Made by a program: the position numbers and the translations under genes. Under the pieces are notes generated by a model that was not told where the DNA came from, did no database searches, and was given only the letters and a program-made list of their open reading frames with translations. This document shows, one piece after another, positions 1-7,643 of a DNA stretch of 64,000 bases. The stretch comes from AWTP1-13 sp963827545 (GTDB lineage: Bacteria > Pseudomonadota > Alphaproteobacteria > Rhizobiales > Hyphomicrobiaceae). Each line of letters starts with the position of its first letter. Position 1 is the stretch's first letter. The DNA lies in NCBI GenBank assembly GCA_963827545.1, contig CAWHBI010000049.1, positions 62,001-126,000 on the forward strand. The letters are read 5' to 3'.

Positions 1-1141
1 CGGACGATGCCGTCGCGCGAGCTGCCCACGGCCTCCTCCATTGCGCGCCAGTCGATACCGTGGTGCCGGCAGAAGGCGCCGTCCTCGGACAGGATCACCG
101 CCTGCACGAGGTTGGGCGAGATGCGGCCCAGCGGCACCCAGCGCTGCTCGATCGGCGTGCCGCCGAGACGCTGGGCCAGCATCAGCGTCGACGCCGGAGG
201 ATCGATCCAGCGATAGGCCACCACCAACAGCAGCACCATGCCGGCATATCCCAGCAGCAGCACCGCCAGGACGCGCAGCGCCAGGCGGAGATAGGGGATG
301 GCGCCGCCGAGGCTCTCTCCGGATGGCAGCGCGACAGGTGGCGCGGATTGCGGCCAGGATGGCGCGAGACTAGACGCAGCGACCGCCGCAACCTGCGCCG
401 GTGCCGCGGGATACTCCCTCACCGCTGCTCGATGGATTGGCAAGGGGGCCAAAGGCTCGAGGGAAATCCCAGCCGCAGACCCGGGCTCGATGTGGGGATG
501 GACCGGCTCCTTCAGGGTCGGTTGCACATACGGTTCGCTGGCCTCGGGGCCAGACCAGAATCTCCTCCGCTGCGATTGGCTGGGACTGCTCATGCGCCGG
601 CTCGGCAGCGGGGGCTTCCATCACAACGAGAAGCGGCTCATCGGGCCGCGGGGGCTCGTGAGCAAGCGCATCAAGCACGATGGGGGCTGGCACATCGCCA
701 GGCGCCGCCGTGAAGATATCCGTGTCGGAGGCAGCCGGCAGCGCAGCATCAGCGGCAGCGCCCATCAATGCCGGTTCGGGTGCCTGCGGCGACAGCTCGG
801 CGACTGGCGCGCTGCGGATCGCACCGCAGCCTTGGGCCGCATCGGGCGCGTGCGAAGCCAGCAGCTCGGGTGTCGGGCAGATCGCCTCTGCGACTGGCGG
901 GACGGCCTCTACAGGCAGATCCTCGGCAAACTCGCGTTCCGGCGCGGCGATGTCATCACCAACCGGAGCGAGGGCAATTTCCGCCTCGGCAGGTGCCTGC
1001 GCTGGGGGGCCGCGCTCAGGGCGCCACGGCGGGCATCGCATCGGCGAAGGGCTCCCGGCGCAATGCATCGGCCGCTGGCGAGGAGTCCGCCGCCTCCTTC
1101 GGCTCCGCCTGCCCCGGCTCGCCGCCATTGCACCGGCTCAT
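1..1141 (-). CDS. mtgA: Monofunctional peptidoglycan glycosyltransferase MtgA, 3' end off the window, two apparent frameshifts
   Basis: GT51 enzyme that polymerises lipid II into glycan strands at the inner membrane. The part from about 300 to 1 encodes a membrane segment (LRVLAVLLLGYAGMVLLLVV), then a WVPLGRISPNL stretch and SEDGAFCRHHGIDW, the catalytic-Glu SEDxxFxxHxGxD motif of GT51. The gene is cut by the left edge. Upstream is a very long Ala/Pro/Glu-rich N-terminal region (about 270 residues) not usual for MtgA. The open frame changes twice, near 1019-1025 and in a G4 run at 546-549, each as an apparent one-base insertion. The chosen start is ATG at 1141 behind a purine-rich stretch. 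It diverges from ispA. Identity is firm; the N-terminal extension and exact start are inferred. Confidence 0.8.
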
Positions 1142-1246
1142 CCACCCTCGCCTTTCCTTTCAACTCTTTCGCCACCGGCAGCGCACCGCTAAATAAAGGC
1201 GGCCCCACGGCATTCACCAGGGTCGCCTGCAAGATATGGAAAACAC

Positions 1247-2143
1247 ATGGCTTTCAGCCAACGCCTGCCGCAGTCGGCCCACCTCGTAGAGGCACGGCTG
1301 GCCGAGCTCCTCGACAACGCTGCCGCCGCTGGCGCGCCGGGCCGGCTGGTCGCCGCCATGCGGCACGGGGCGCTTGGCGGTGGCAAGCGGCTTCGCCCCT
1401 TTCTCGTGACCGAATGTGCCAGCTTGTTCGGCGTGGAGGCGGCTGTGTCGGTCGAAACGGCGGCTGCCGTCGAATGCGTGCACTGCTATTCGCTGGTGCA
1501 CGACGACCTGCCGGCGATGGACAACGACGACCTGCGGCGCGGGCGGCCGACGGTCCACAAGGCCTTCGACGAGTGGACCGCCATCCTGGCCGGCGACGCA
1601 CTATTGACCTTGGCGTTCGAGATCCTGGCTGCTCCGGCGGCGCATGCCGACCCTGCGGTGCGGGCGGAGCTGGTGGCGGGGTTGGCGCGTGCCGCCGGTG
1701 GCGCGGGCATGGCGGGCGGGCAGTGCCTCGATCTGGAAGCCGAGAAGCTGGCAGTCCCGCGCCAGCCGACCGCCGCTCACGTGCAACGCCTGCAGTCCAT
1801 GAAAACGGGGGCCCTCCTGCGCTTCTCCTGCGAGGCCGGCGCCATCCTGGGGCGGGCCGGCGATGCCGATCGCCGGGCGCTCGCAACCTACGGCGAGCGC
1901 CTCGGCCTCGCCTTCCAGATCGCCGATGATCTGCTCGACATCGAGGGCGATGCCGCGGCCATGGGCAAGGCGGCGCGCAAGGATCAGGCCAAGGCAACGC
2001 TGCACGCGGTGAGCGACGTGCGCGCAGCCAAGGAGCGGCTCGGCACCATCGAAGCCGAGGCCGTTGCCGCGCTCGCGCCTTTCGGGGGCAAAGCCGATAC
2101 GCTGCGCGAGGCGGCGGCCTTTGTCGTGCGCCGGGAGAGATGA
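1247..2143 (+). CDS. ispA: Farnesyl/geranyl diphosphate synthase IspA
   Basis: Short-chain trans-prenyltransferase that condenses IPP with DMAPP/GPP to give farnesyl diphosphate (possibly GGPP) for ubiquinone, undecaprenyl and hopanoid synthesis. The 298 residues are typical for the family. The first Asp-rich motif is DDLPAMDNDD at residues 86-95 (DDxxxxD, as in bacterial FPP synthases). The second is QIADDLLD at about 224-231, and GGKRLRP is at 45-51. A 9-bp gap separates it from the next gene, so the two are probably co-transcribed. Chain length cannot be settled from sequence alone. Confidence 0.93.
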   Translation: MAFSQRLPQSAHLVEARLAELLDNAAAAGAPGRLVAAMRHGALGGGKRLRPFLVTECASLFGVEAAVSVETAAAVECVHCYSLVHDDLPAMDNDDLRRGRPTVHKAFDEWTAILAGDALLTLAFEILAAPAAHADPAVRAELVAGLARAAGGAGMAGGQCLDLEAEKLAVPRQPTAAHVQRLQSMKTGALLRFSCEAGAILGRAGDADRRALATYGERLGLAFQIADDLLDIEGDAAAMGKAARKDQAKATLHAVSDVRAAKERLGTIEAEAVAALAPFGGKADTLREAAAFVVRRER

Positions 2144-2152
2144 GGAGCATCA

Positions 2153-3157
2153 ATGAGCGCCGCAGTACCGTTGAAGGGCAGCCGCTTCCTGATCATCGGC
2201 GGCGCCAGCCTGGTCGGCTCGGCCACCGCCGAGCTGCTGCTGGCCGAAGGCGCCGGCGAGGTCGTCATCCTCGACAACTTCTACCAGGGTACGCCGGAGG
2301 CCATTCGGCACCTCACCGACAATCCGCGACTCAAGGTCGTCCAAGCTGACGTCATGCGCCTGCCGCAGCTGATTGCCGCCGGCAAAGGCGTGGACGGGGT
2401 TCTGCATCTTGCGGCCGTGATGTCGCTCACCATGGACCGCGACCCGTGGATGGGCCTCGATGTAAACATTCGCGGGACGCAGAACGCGATCGAGGCTTCT
2501 TGCACCAACGGCGTGAAGAAGCTGGTGTTCGCCTCCTCCAACGCCGTCTACGGCTACGGCCCGGGTATCGTCGGTGATCTCGTCGAGCACACGCCCTTCC
2601 ACTCGGTCGGCGCGCCGCCGGCGGCCATCCTCTACGGTGCCAGCAAGATCGTCGGCGAGCAGCTCTGCCGTGATGCCCACCGCAAGCGCGGCTTGGACTA
2701 CGTGGTGCTGCGCTATTCCACCGTCTACGGCGAACGCCAGCACTATCGCGCCGCCAACGCCCTCTACATCATCGAGACGCACGATCGGGTGCGGGCCGGC
2801 AAGCGTCCGCAGGTGATCGGCGACGGCTCCGAGACCAAGCATTTCGTGTACGTGAGCGACGTCGCCCGCGCCAATGCGGCCGCCTTCGCCTCGACCGCCA
2901 CCGACGTTGCCGTCAACATCTCCGGGCCCTCGCCCATAACGACGCTGGAGCTGGTGCGGCTGGTGACCGAGCTTGCCGGCAAGGACCTCGCGCCCGAGCA
3001 CGTCGAGCCCGATCCGAGCAAGGTCCGGCTCACATCGGGCGGCGCCTGGCGCATCGATCACGGCGCGGCGGAACGCGCCATAGGTTGGCGGCCGCAGGTG
3101 GATATGAGGGAAGGCATACGCCGATTGATCGCCTGGCGCGAGGCGTCTCCCATCTGA
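2153..3157 (+). CDS. NAD-dependent epimerase/dehydratase (extended SDR)
   Basis: A 334-residue extended short-chain dehydrogenase of the UDP-glucose 4-epimerase/nucleotide-sugar dehydratase type. A Rossmann glycine motif lies at residues 16-22 (GGASLVG). Catalytic Ser is within FASSNAVYGYG (about 127-137) and the YxxxK pair is Y161/K165 (YGASK). The VLRYSTVYGERQ and FVYVSDVARA segments are typical of the family's substrate loop and C-terminal domain. It directly follows ispA. The substrate is probably a nucleotide sugar but cannot be named; no glycosyltransferases are nearby to suggest a pathway. Confidence 0.85.
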   Translation: MSAAVPLKGSRFLIIGGASLVGSATAELLLAEGAGEVVILDNFYQGTPEAIRHLTDNPRLKVVQADVMRLPQLIAAGKGVDGVLHLAAVMSLTMDRDPWMGLDVNIRGTQNAIEASCTNGVKKLVFASSNAVYGYGPGIVGDLVEHTPFHSVGAPPAAILYGASKIVGEQLCRDAHRKRGLDYVVLRYSTVYGERQHYRAANALYIIETHDRVRAGKRPQVIGDGSETKHFVYVSDVARANAAAFASTATDVAVNISGPSPITTLELVRLVTELAGKDLAPEHVEPDPSKVRLTSGGAWRIDHGAAERAIGWRPQVDMREGIRRLIAWREASPI

Positions 3158-3166
3158 CGGCTTAAG

Positions 3167-3250
3167 GTAGGGCGCAATAGCGAAGCGTATTGCGCCGTTT
3201 GGGGAACGGGTGCATCGGCGCAATGCGGCTGGCGCCTTATTGCGCCCTAC
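3167..3250. repeat. Palindromic repeat, GTAGGGCGCAATA family
   Basis: An imperfect palindrome whose ends read GTAGGGCGCAATAGC and TTATTGCGCCCTAC, with a second inner pair around GCGCCG/CGGCGC. It sits between the convergent epimerase and ispG genes. The last four sense codons of ispG (RRAQ) and its stop lie inside the right arm. This is the only copy of this family in the window. It could fold as an RNA hairpin and act as a bidirectional terminator, but no T-run is seen. Confidence 0.7.
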
Positions 3251-4487
3251 GGCCGTACCGTTGCGCGACGTAATCCTCCACGATCGCCTTGAACTCGGCG
3301 GCGATGTTGGGGCCGCGCAGCGTCATCGCTTTCTTGCCATCGATGAACACGGGCGCCACCGGTGTTTCGCCGGTGCCGGGCAGCGAGATGCCGATGTCGG
3401 CGTGCTTGGATTCTCCGGGCCCGTTGACGATGCAGCCCATCACCGCGAGGTTCAGGCCCTCAACTCCCGGGTAGCGTTCGCGCCACTCGCTCATGCGCTC
3501 GCGCGCGTAGCCCTGGATCTCGCTCGCCAGCTCCTGGAACACGGTCGACGTCGTGCGCCCGCACCCGGGGCAGGCCGCCACGATCGGCACGAAGGATCTA
3601 AGCCCCATGGTCTGCAGGATCTCCTGGGCGACGCGCACCTCCTGCGTGCGGTCGCCGCCGGGCTCGGGTGTCAGCGACACGCGGATGGTGTCGCCGATGC
3701 CCTGCTGCAGCAGGATGCCGATGCCGGCCGTGGAGGCAACGATGCCCTTGGAGCCCATGCCGGCTTCGGTCAGCCCCAGATGGAGCGCATAGCGGCAGCG
3801 CTGCGCCAGCATCGTGTACACGCTGACCAGGTCCTGCACGGCGCTGACCTTGGCCGAGAGGATGATGCGCTCCGGGCCCATTCCCAGCTCTCCCGCGCGC
3901 TCGGCCGACAGCAGCGCCGACTGCACGATCGCCTCGTGCATGACGGCGCGCGCATCCTTGGGCGCGGGCGAGGCGGCGTTCTCGTCCATCAGGCGGGTCA
4001 GCAGCTCCTGGTCGAGGCTGCCCCAGTTGACGCCGATGCGCACCGGTTTGCCGTATTGCAGCGCCAGCTCGATGATGGCGGAGAACTGCCGGTCGCGCTT
4101 GGCCTTGAAGCCGACGTTGCCGGGGTTGATGCGCCACTTGTCGAGCGCCTCGGCGCACGCGGGGTTCTCCGCCAGCAGCGTGTGGCCGTTGTAGTGGAAG
4201 TCGCCGACCAACGGCACGGCCGCCCCCATCTGCGCGAGCCGGTCGCGGATGCGGGGCACGGCCTTGGCCGCCTCGTCGCGGTCCACCGTGATGCGCACGA
4301 TCTCCGAGCCGGCGCGGGAAAGATCGGCCGTCTGGCGGGCGGTCGCCTCCACATCCGCCGTGTCGGTGTTGGTCATCGACTGCACGACGATCGGGGCGTC
4401 GCCGCCGATGGTCACGCCGCCGACCTTGACCGACACGGTGGCTTTGCGGGGGGCGCGAGGATCGATCATCGCTGTCATGGCTGCCAT
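3237..4487 (-). CDS. ispG: 4-hydroxy-3-methylbut-2-enyl diphosphate synthase IspG (GcpE)
   Basis: Fe-S enzyme of the MEP isoprenoid pathway that converts MEcPP to HMBPP. The 416 residues from the ATG at 4487 fit the family. Cluster ligands are C306 and C309 (ACPGCGRT) and C351 (VMGCIVNGPGE), with the conserved Glu shortly after. The N-terminal TIM barrel shows VVQSMTNTDTAD and RITVDRDEAA. An upstream in-frame ATG at 4517 is possible, but its extra residues look non-conserved. Together with ispA it shows that the cell uses the MEP route. The final codons and stop come from a palindromic repeat. Confidence 0.95.
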   Translation of the reverse strand: MAAMTAMIDPRAPRKATVSVKVGGVTIGGDAPIVVQSMTNTDTADVEATARQTADLSRAGSEIVRITVDRDEAAKAVPRIRDRLAQMGAAVPLVGDFHYNGHTLLAENPACAEALDKWRINPGNVGFKAKRDRQFSAIIELALQYGKPVRIGVNWGSLDQELLTRLMDENAASPAPKDARAVMHEAIVQSALLSAERAGELGMGPERIILSAKVSAVQDLVSVYTMLAQRCRYALHLGLTEAGMGSKGIVASTAGIGILLQQGIGDTIRVSLTPEPGGDRTQEVRVAQEILQTMGLRSFVPIVAACPGCGRTTSTVFQELASEIQGYARERMSEWRERYPGVEGLNLAVMGCIVNGPGESKHADIGISLPGTGETPVAPVFIDGKKAMTLRGPNIAAEFKAIVEDYVAQRYGRRAQ

Positions 4488-4523
4488 GGAACTTGTCCTG
4501 CCCGCCCATCCTACCACGGCGGC

Positions 4524-5321
4524 CTAGCGGCGACGGCGCAGCACGGATGGAAAAATCGACACACCGAACAGCACCGCCAGCACCAGAACGATCGACGGGC
4601 CGCCAGGCGTGTCCAACGTCACCGACAGGAAAAGTCCCGCCGCAACAGCCAGCATGCCGAACACGGCTGCGAAAACCGCCATCTGCTCCGGCGTTGCCGA
4701 GAGCGGGCGGGCAGCGGCTGCCGGCATGATCAGGAAGGCGATGGTGAGCAGCGCGCCGACGATCTTGATGGCAATCGCCACCACCAGCGCCAGCACCAGC
4801 ACGAACATCAGCTTGGCGCGCTCGGTTGCCGTACCCTCGGCGGCAGCGAGGTCCTCGTGCACCGAGAGCGACAGCAGAGGGCGCCAGACGAAGACGAGGG
4901 CCGCCAGAGCGGCGACGCCGCCCAGGTAGATCCAGGCGAGGTCCGCGCCGGTAATGGCGAAGATATCGCCGAACAGGAAGGCCATCAGGTCGACCTGAGG
5001 GCCGCGCACCAGGGACGCGGCGATCACGCCGATGGCGAGCGCCGCATGGGCGAGCAAGCCCAGCAGCGAGTCGAACGGCACGACCTGTTGCCGGCCAAGC
5101 AGCAGCAGCAGGCCCGACACCGCGAGCGTCACCAGGAGCACGCTGGCCGTCAGGTCTAGCGCCAGCGCAAGCCCTAGCGCCACGCCGATCAGCGCTGCCT
5201 GAGCCACCGCCTCACCGTAGTAGGCCATGCGCCGCCACACCACGAAGCAGCCGAGGGGCGCGGCCACGACCGCGAGCCCGAGGCCGGCCAGCAGGGCGCG
5301 CATAAGAAAGGGTTCGGGCAC
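4524..5321 (-). CDS. znuB: Zinc ABC transporter permease ZnuB
   Basis: Inner-membrane permease of the high-affinity Zn(II) importer (ABC-3 family). The 265 residues from the GTG at 5321 give about eight hydrophobic segments, beginning with ALLAGLGLAVVAAPLGCFVV and the WRRMAYYGEAVAQAALIG segment typical of ZnuB. The GTG is chosen because PEPFLMRALLAG matches the usual N-terminus; an ATG at 5303 is the alternative. It lies 22 bp after znuC. No znuA gene is adjacent, so the periplasmic partner must be encoded elsewhere. Confidence 0.88.
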   Translation of the reverse strand: MPEPFLMRALLAGLGLAVVAAPLGCFVVWRRMAYYGEAVAQAALIGVALGLALALDLTASVLLVTLAVSGLLLLLGRQQVVPFDSLLGLLAHAALAIGVIAASLVRGPQVDLMAFLFGDIFAITGADLAWIYLGGVAALAALVFVWRPLLSLSVHEDLAAAEGTATERAKLMFVLVLALVVAIAIKIVGALLTIAFLIMPAAAARPLSATPEQMAVFAAVFGMLAVAAGLFLSVTLDTPGGPSIVLVLAVLFGVSIFPSVLRRRR

Positions 5322-5343
5322 GTCGGCTCCCTGGCTCGAGAGT

Positions 5344-6240
5344 TCAGCGCGGATCCGGGGTTTCCGGCGGGTGCGGCTCGCCGGCCAGATCATGGCTGTG
5401 GTCGTGATCGTGGTGATAGAGGCCGAAAGCGCGGGCCGCCTCCGGCCCGAACAGGCGCGCATACTCGGGGTGCTGCGCCACCGATTGGGGCACCCCCGAG
5501 CAGCACACATGGCGGTTGAGACAGATCACGCGGTCGCTCTGGGCCATCACCACATGCAGATCATGCGAGACGAGCAGCACGCCGAAGCCCCGCTCCATCC
5601 TGAGCCGCCCGATCAGCGTGTAAAGCTCGGCCTCGCCGGCATAGTCGACGCCTCGCACCGGCTCGTCGAGCACGAGCAAGTCGGGTGACCTGATCAGCGC
5701 GCGTGCCAGCACAACGCGCTGCAGCTCGCCCCCTGACAGCTCGGAGAGCTGGCGCTCCGCCAGCGAGCCCGCCCCGACGTCGCGGAGCACGCGGGTTATC
5801 TCCTCAGGCTTTGCGCGCCGGCCCAGCTCTACGAAGCGCGCAACAGTGAGCGGTATGGCGTGATCGATATCGAAACGCTGAGGTGCGTAGCCGACGACGA
5901 GGCCCGGCTTGCGGCGTATCTCACCGCGGTCGAGCGGCTCGAGCCCCAGCAGCACCCTCACCAGCGTGGTCTTGCCGGCACCGTTCGGGCCGATGACGGT
6001 CACGATCTCGCGCGGGGTGATGTCGATGTCGATGTCGCTCAGGATGGTGCGGCCGTCGCGAACCAGAAGGAGCCGCCGCGCGCTGATCAGCGCCGCGGGA
6101 TCGTACGCCGCGGGCAGCATGGCGCCGTCGCGATGGTGGTGATGATGTGCGTGATCGTGATCTGCGTGATGGTGCCCGGCGTGCTCATGATGGGAGCTGC
6201 CGGCCGGCCCAGGCCGCTGCAGCCCGTCACGCCCTTGCAT
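5344..6240 (-). CDS. znuC: Zinc ABC transporter ATP-binding protein ZnuC with His-rich tails
   Basis: ATPase of the zinc importer, 298 residues. Walker A is GPNGAGKT (84-91), the signature is LSGGE (168-172) and Walker B is LLVLDEP (188-194), followed by a SHDLHVV switch. Both ends are very rich in His: 13 of the 20 residues at 17-36 are His, and the C-terminus has another HHDHDHSH cluster. These could buffer or sense cytoplasmic zinc. The start at 6240 lies inside the end of zur (14-bp overlap), so translation is probably coupled. A shorter start at the Met in GAMLPAAYD would remove the His tail. Confidence 0.92.
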   Translation of the reverse strand: MQGRDGLQRPGPAGSSHHEHAGHHHADHDHAHHHHHRDGAMLPAAYDPAALISARRLLLVRDGRTILSDIDIDITPREIVTVIGPNGAGKTTLVRVLLGLEPLDRGEIRRKPGLVVGYAPQRFDIDHAIPLTVARFVELGRRAKPEEITRVLRDVGAGSLAERQLSELSGGELQRVVLARALIRSPDLLVLDEPVRGVDYAGEAELYTLIGRLRMERGFGVLLVSHDLHVVMAQSDRVICLNRHVCCSGVPQSVAQHPEYARLFGPEAARAFGLYHHDHDHSHDLAGEPHPPETPDPR

Positions 6241-6748
6241 GGCCCGCTTCCCTGCCGGAGCAATTGGCGCACAGTCCCCACACCTCGACGACCGCGCTCC
6301 TGTTGGGGCTCGCCGCAAACGCTGCGGCGTCGGCGCTCTTGTCGATGGCGGCGAACACCTTGGCGCCGTCGACTTCCGCCACCGAGCCGCACTCTTCGCA
6401 GGCGAGAACGAGTTGGCGCTGCTCGTGCCCGGCGTGGCAGGCGAAAAACGCGTTGCGGCTCTCGAAGCGATGCACGATGCCCGCGGCGACCAGCGCGTCG
6501 ATGGCCCGGTAGATCGAGATCGGCGCCAAACGGTCGCCACGCGCCGCCATCCTCTCGAGCACCTCGTAGGCGCCGATCGCCCGGTGCGAAGCCGCGGCAA
6601 TCTCCTGGAACACCGCCTCGCGCAAGGGTGTCAGCCTCAGGCCCTTGTCCTCGAACGCCCTGCGTGCGCGCGCCATAGCCTCATCGAGGCAAAGGTCGTG
6701 GTCGTGCTCAGGTGCCGGAAAGGCCTTGCTGGGGGTGGTCACGCTCAT
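6227..6748 (-). CDS. zur: Fur-family zinc uptake regulator Zur
   Basis: Metal-dependent repressor, 173 residues from the ATG at 6748. The N-terminal winged helix includes LTPLREAVFQEIAAA and SIYRAIDALVAAGIVHR, the DNA-recognition region. The dimerisation domain has the structural zinc Cys pairs CEECG and CANC. It is the first gene of zur-znuC-znuB and is expected to repress its own operon. No clear Zur operator palindrome is visible in the 115 bp before the start. Fur, Zur and Mur are separated here by context, since the gene overlaps znuC. Confidence 0.9.
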   Translation of the reverse strand: MSVTTPSKAFPAPEHDHDLCLDEAMARARRAFEDKGLRLTPLREAVFQEIAAASHRAIGAYEVLERMAARGDRLAPISIYRAIDALVAAGIVHRFESRNAFFACHAGHEQRQLVLACEECGSVAEVDGAKVFAAIDKSADAAAFAASPNRSAVVEVWGLCANCSGREAGHARA

Positions 6749-6863
6749 TGCGCTCCTTATAGCACCGGCCCTTGCAAACGCCATCGCGAGGACCCAAGAC
6801 GCGGCACAATTCCGCCGCTATTCTTGCAGTTGGAAGCGAGCGCCTGCCCAGCAGAGGGCACCC

Positions 6864-7400
6864 ATGCCGCACCGCATCGAGATCATCGTTGCCGACATCA
6901 CCACGCTCGATGTCGATGCCATCGTCAACGCAGCCAACCGCAGCCTGCTCGGCGGCGGAGGGGTGGATGGCGCAATCCACCGCGCCGCGGGCCCGGAGTT
7001 GCTCGCCGAATGCCGCACGCTCGGGGGCTGCGAGACGGGCGAGGCCAAGATCACCCGCGGCTACAAGTTGCGGGCACATCATGTCATCCATACCGTCGGC
7101 CCCGTGTGGGAGGGTGGCGGCGCCGACGAGGACCAGCTCCTCTCCAGCGCCTATGCCAACTCGCTCGCCCTCGCCAAGGTGCACGGCGCCCGCTCGCTGG
7201 CGTTCCCGGCCATATCGACGGGCGTCTATGGCTTCCCGGCAGACCGTGCAGCAAGGCTTGCCGTCAAGACCGTCGCCGACGCCTTGCGCGGTGACCCCCA
7301 CTTTGCGCGGGTCATCTTCTGCTGCTTCAGTGCCGCCTCGGCAGAGCACCACAAGCAAGCAAGCCGCGAGCTCGGCACGATGCTACCAAGGTCAAGCTGA
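6864..7400 (+). CDS. Macrodomain protein (ADP-ribosyl / O-acetyl-ADP-ribose hydrolase type)
   Basis: A 178-residue single macrodomain of the MacroD/YmdB type that hydrolyses O-acetyl-ADP-ribose or mono-ADP-ribosyl carboxylate esters. Key motifs are VNAANRSLLGGGG (21-33), with the catalytic VDGAIH loop following, and the phosphate loop AFPAISTGVYGFP at about 118-130. The ATG at 6864 is preceded by GAGGG. It diverges from zur and stands alone. No ADP-ribosyltransferase is nearby, so a role as an antitoxin partner is not indicated. Confidence 0.92.
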   Translation: MPHRIEIIVADITTLDVDAIVNAANRSLLGGGGVDGAIHRAAGPELLAECRTLGGCETGEAKITRGYKLRAHHVIHTVGPVWEGGGADEDQLLSSAYANSLALAKVHGARSLAFPAISTGVYGFPADRAARLAVKTVADALRGDPHFARVIFCCFSAASAEHHKQASRELGTMLPRSS

Positions 7401-7643
7401 AGCGCAGGCGAAAATACTCAGGAAGAGACAAACGGCCGCCGCAATCCGGTCGACAATTGGCCCGCTTGGCCAGCCATGGTGGATGCGGGGAAGTAGTCTC
7501 TCTCGCAGGCGCCTACGCAAGCGCCGACGGCGAGACTATCGAGGTGCGCGCGGGTACACCCCGAAATCGAACTCGGATCGCGCCGGCATTCTTGGTGAGG
7601 GTGACGTGCTGCGCGGGTGTCAGCGGGAGCGGGAGACTACGTG

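Noticed and set aside
3210..5159. A 649-codon open frame on the plus strand
   Set aside because: It lies antisense to ispG and znuB, which have clear family motifs. Its His/Arg/Gln-rich translation is the usual shadow of high-GC genes.
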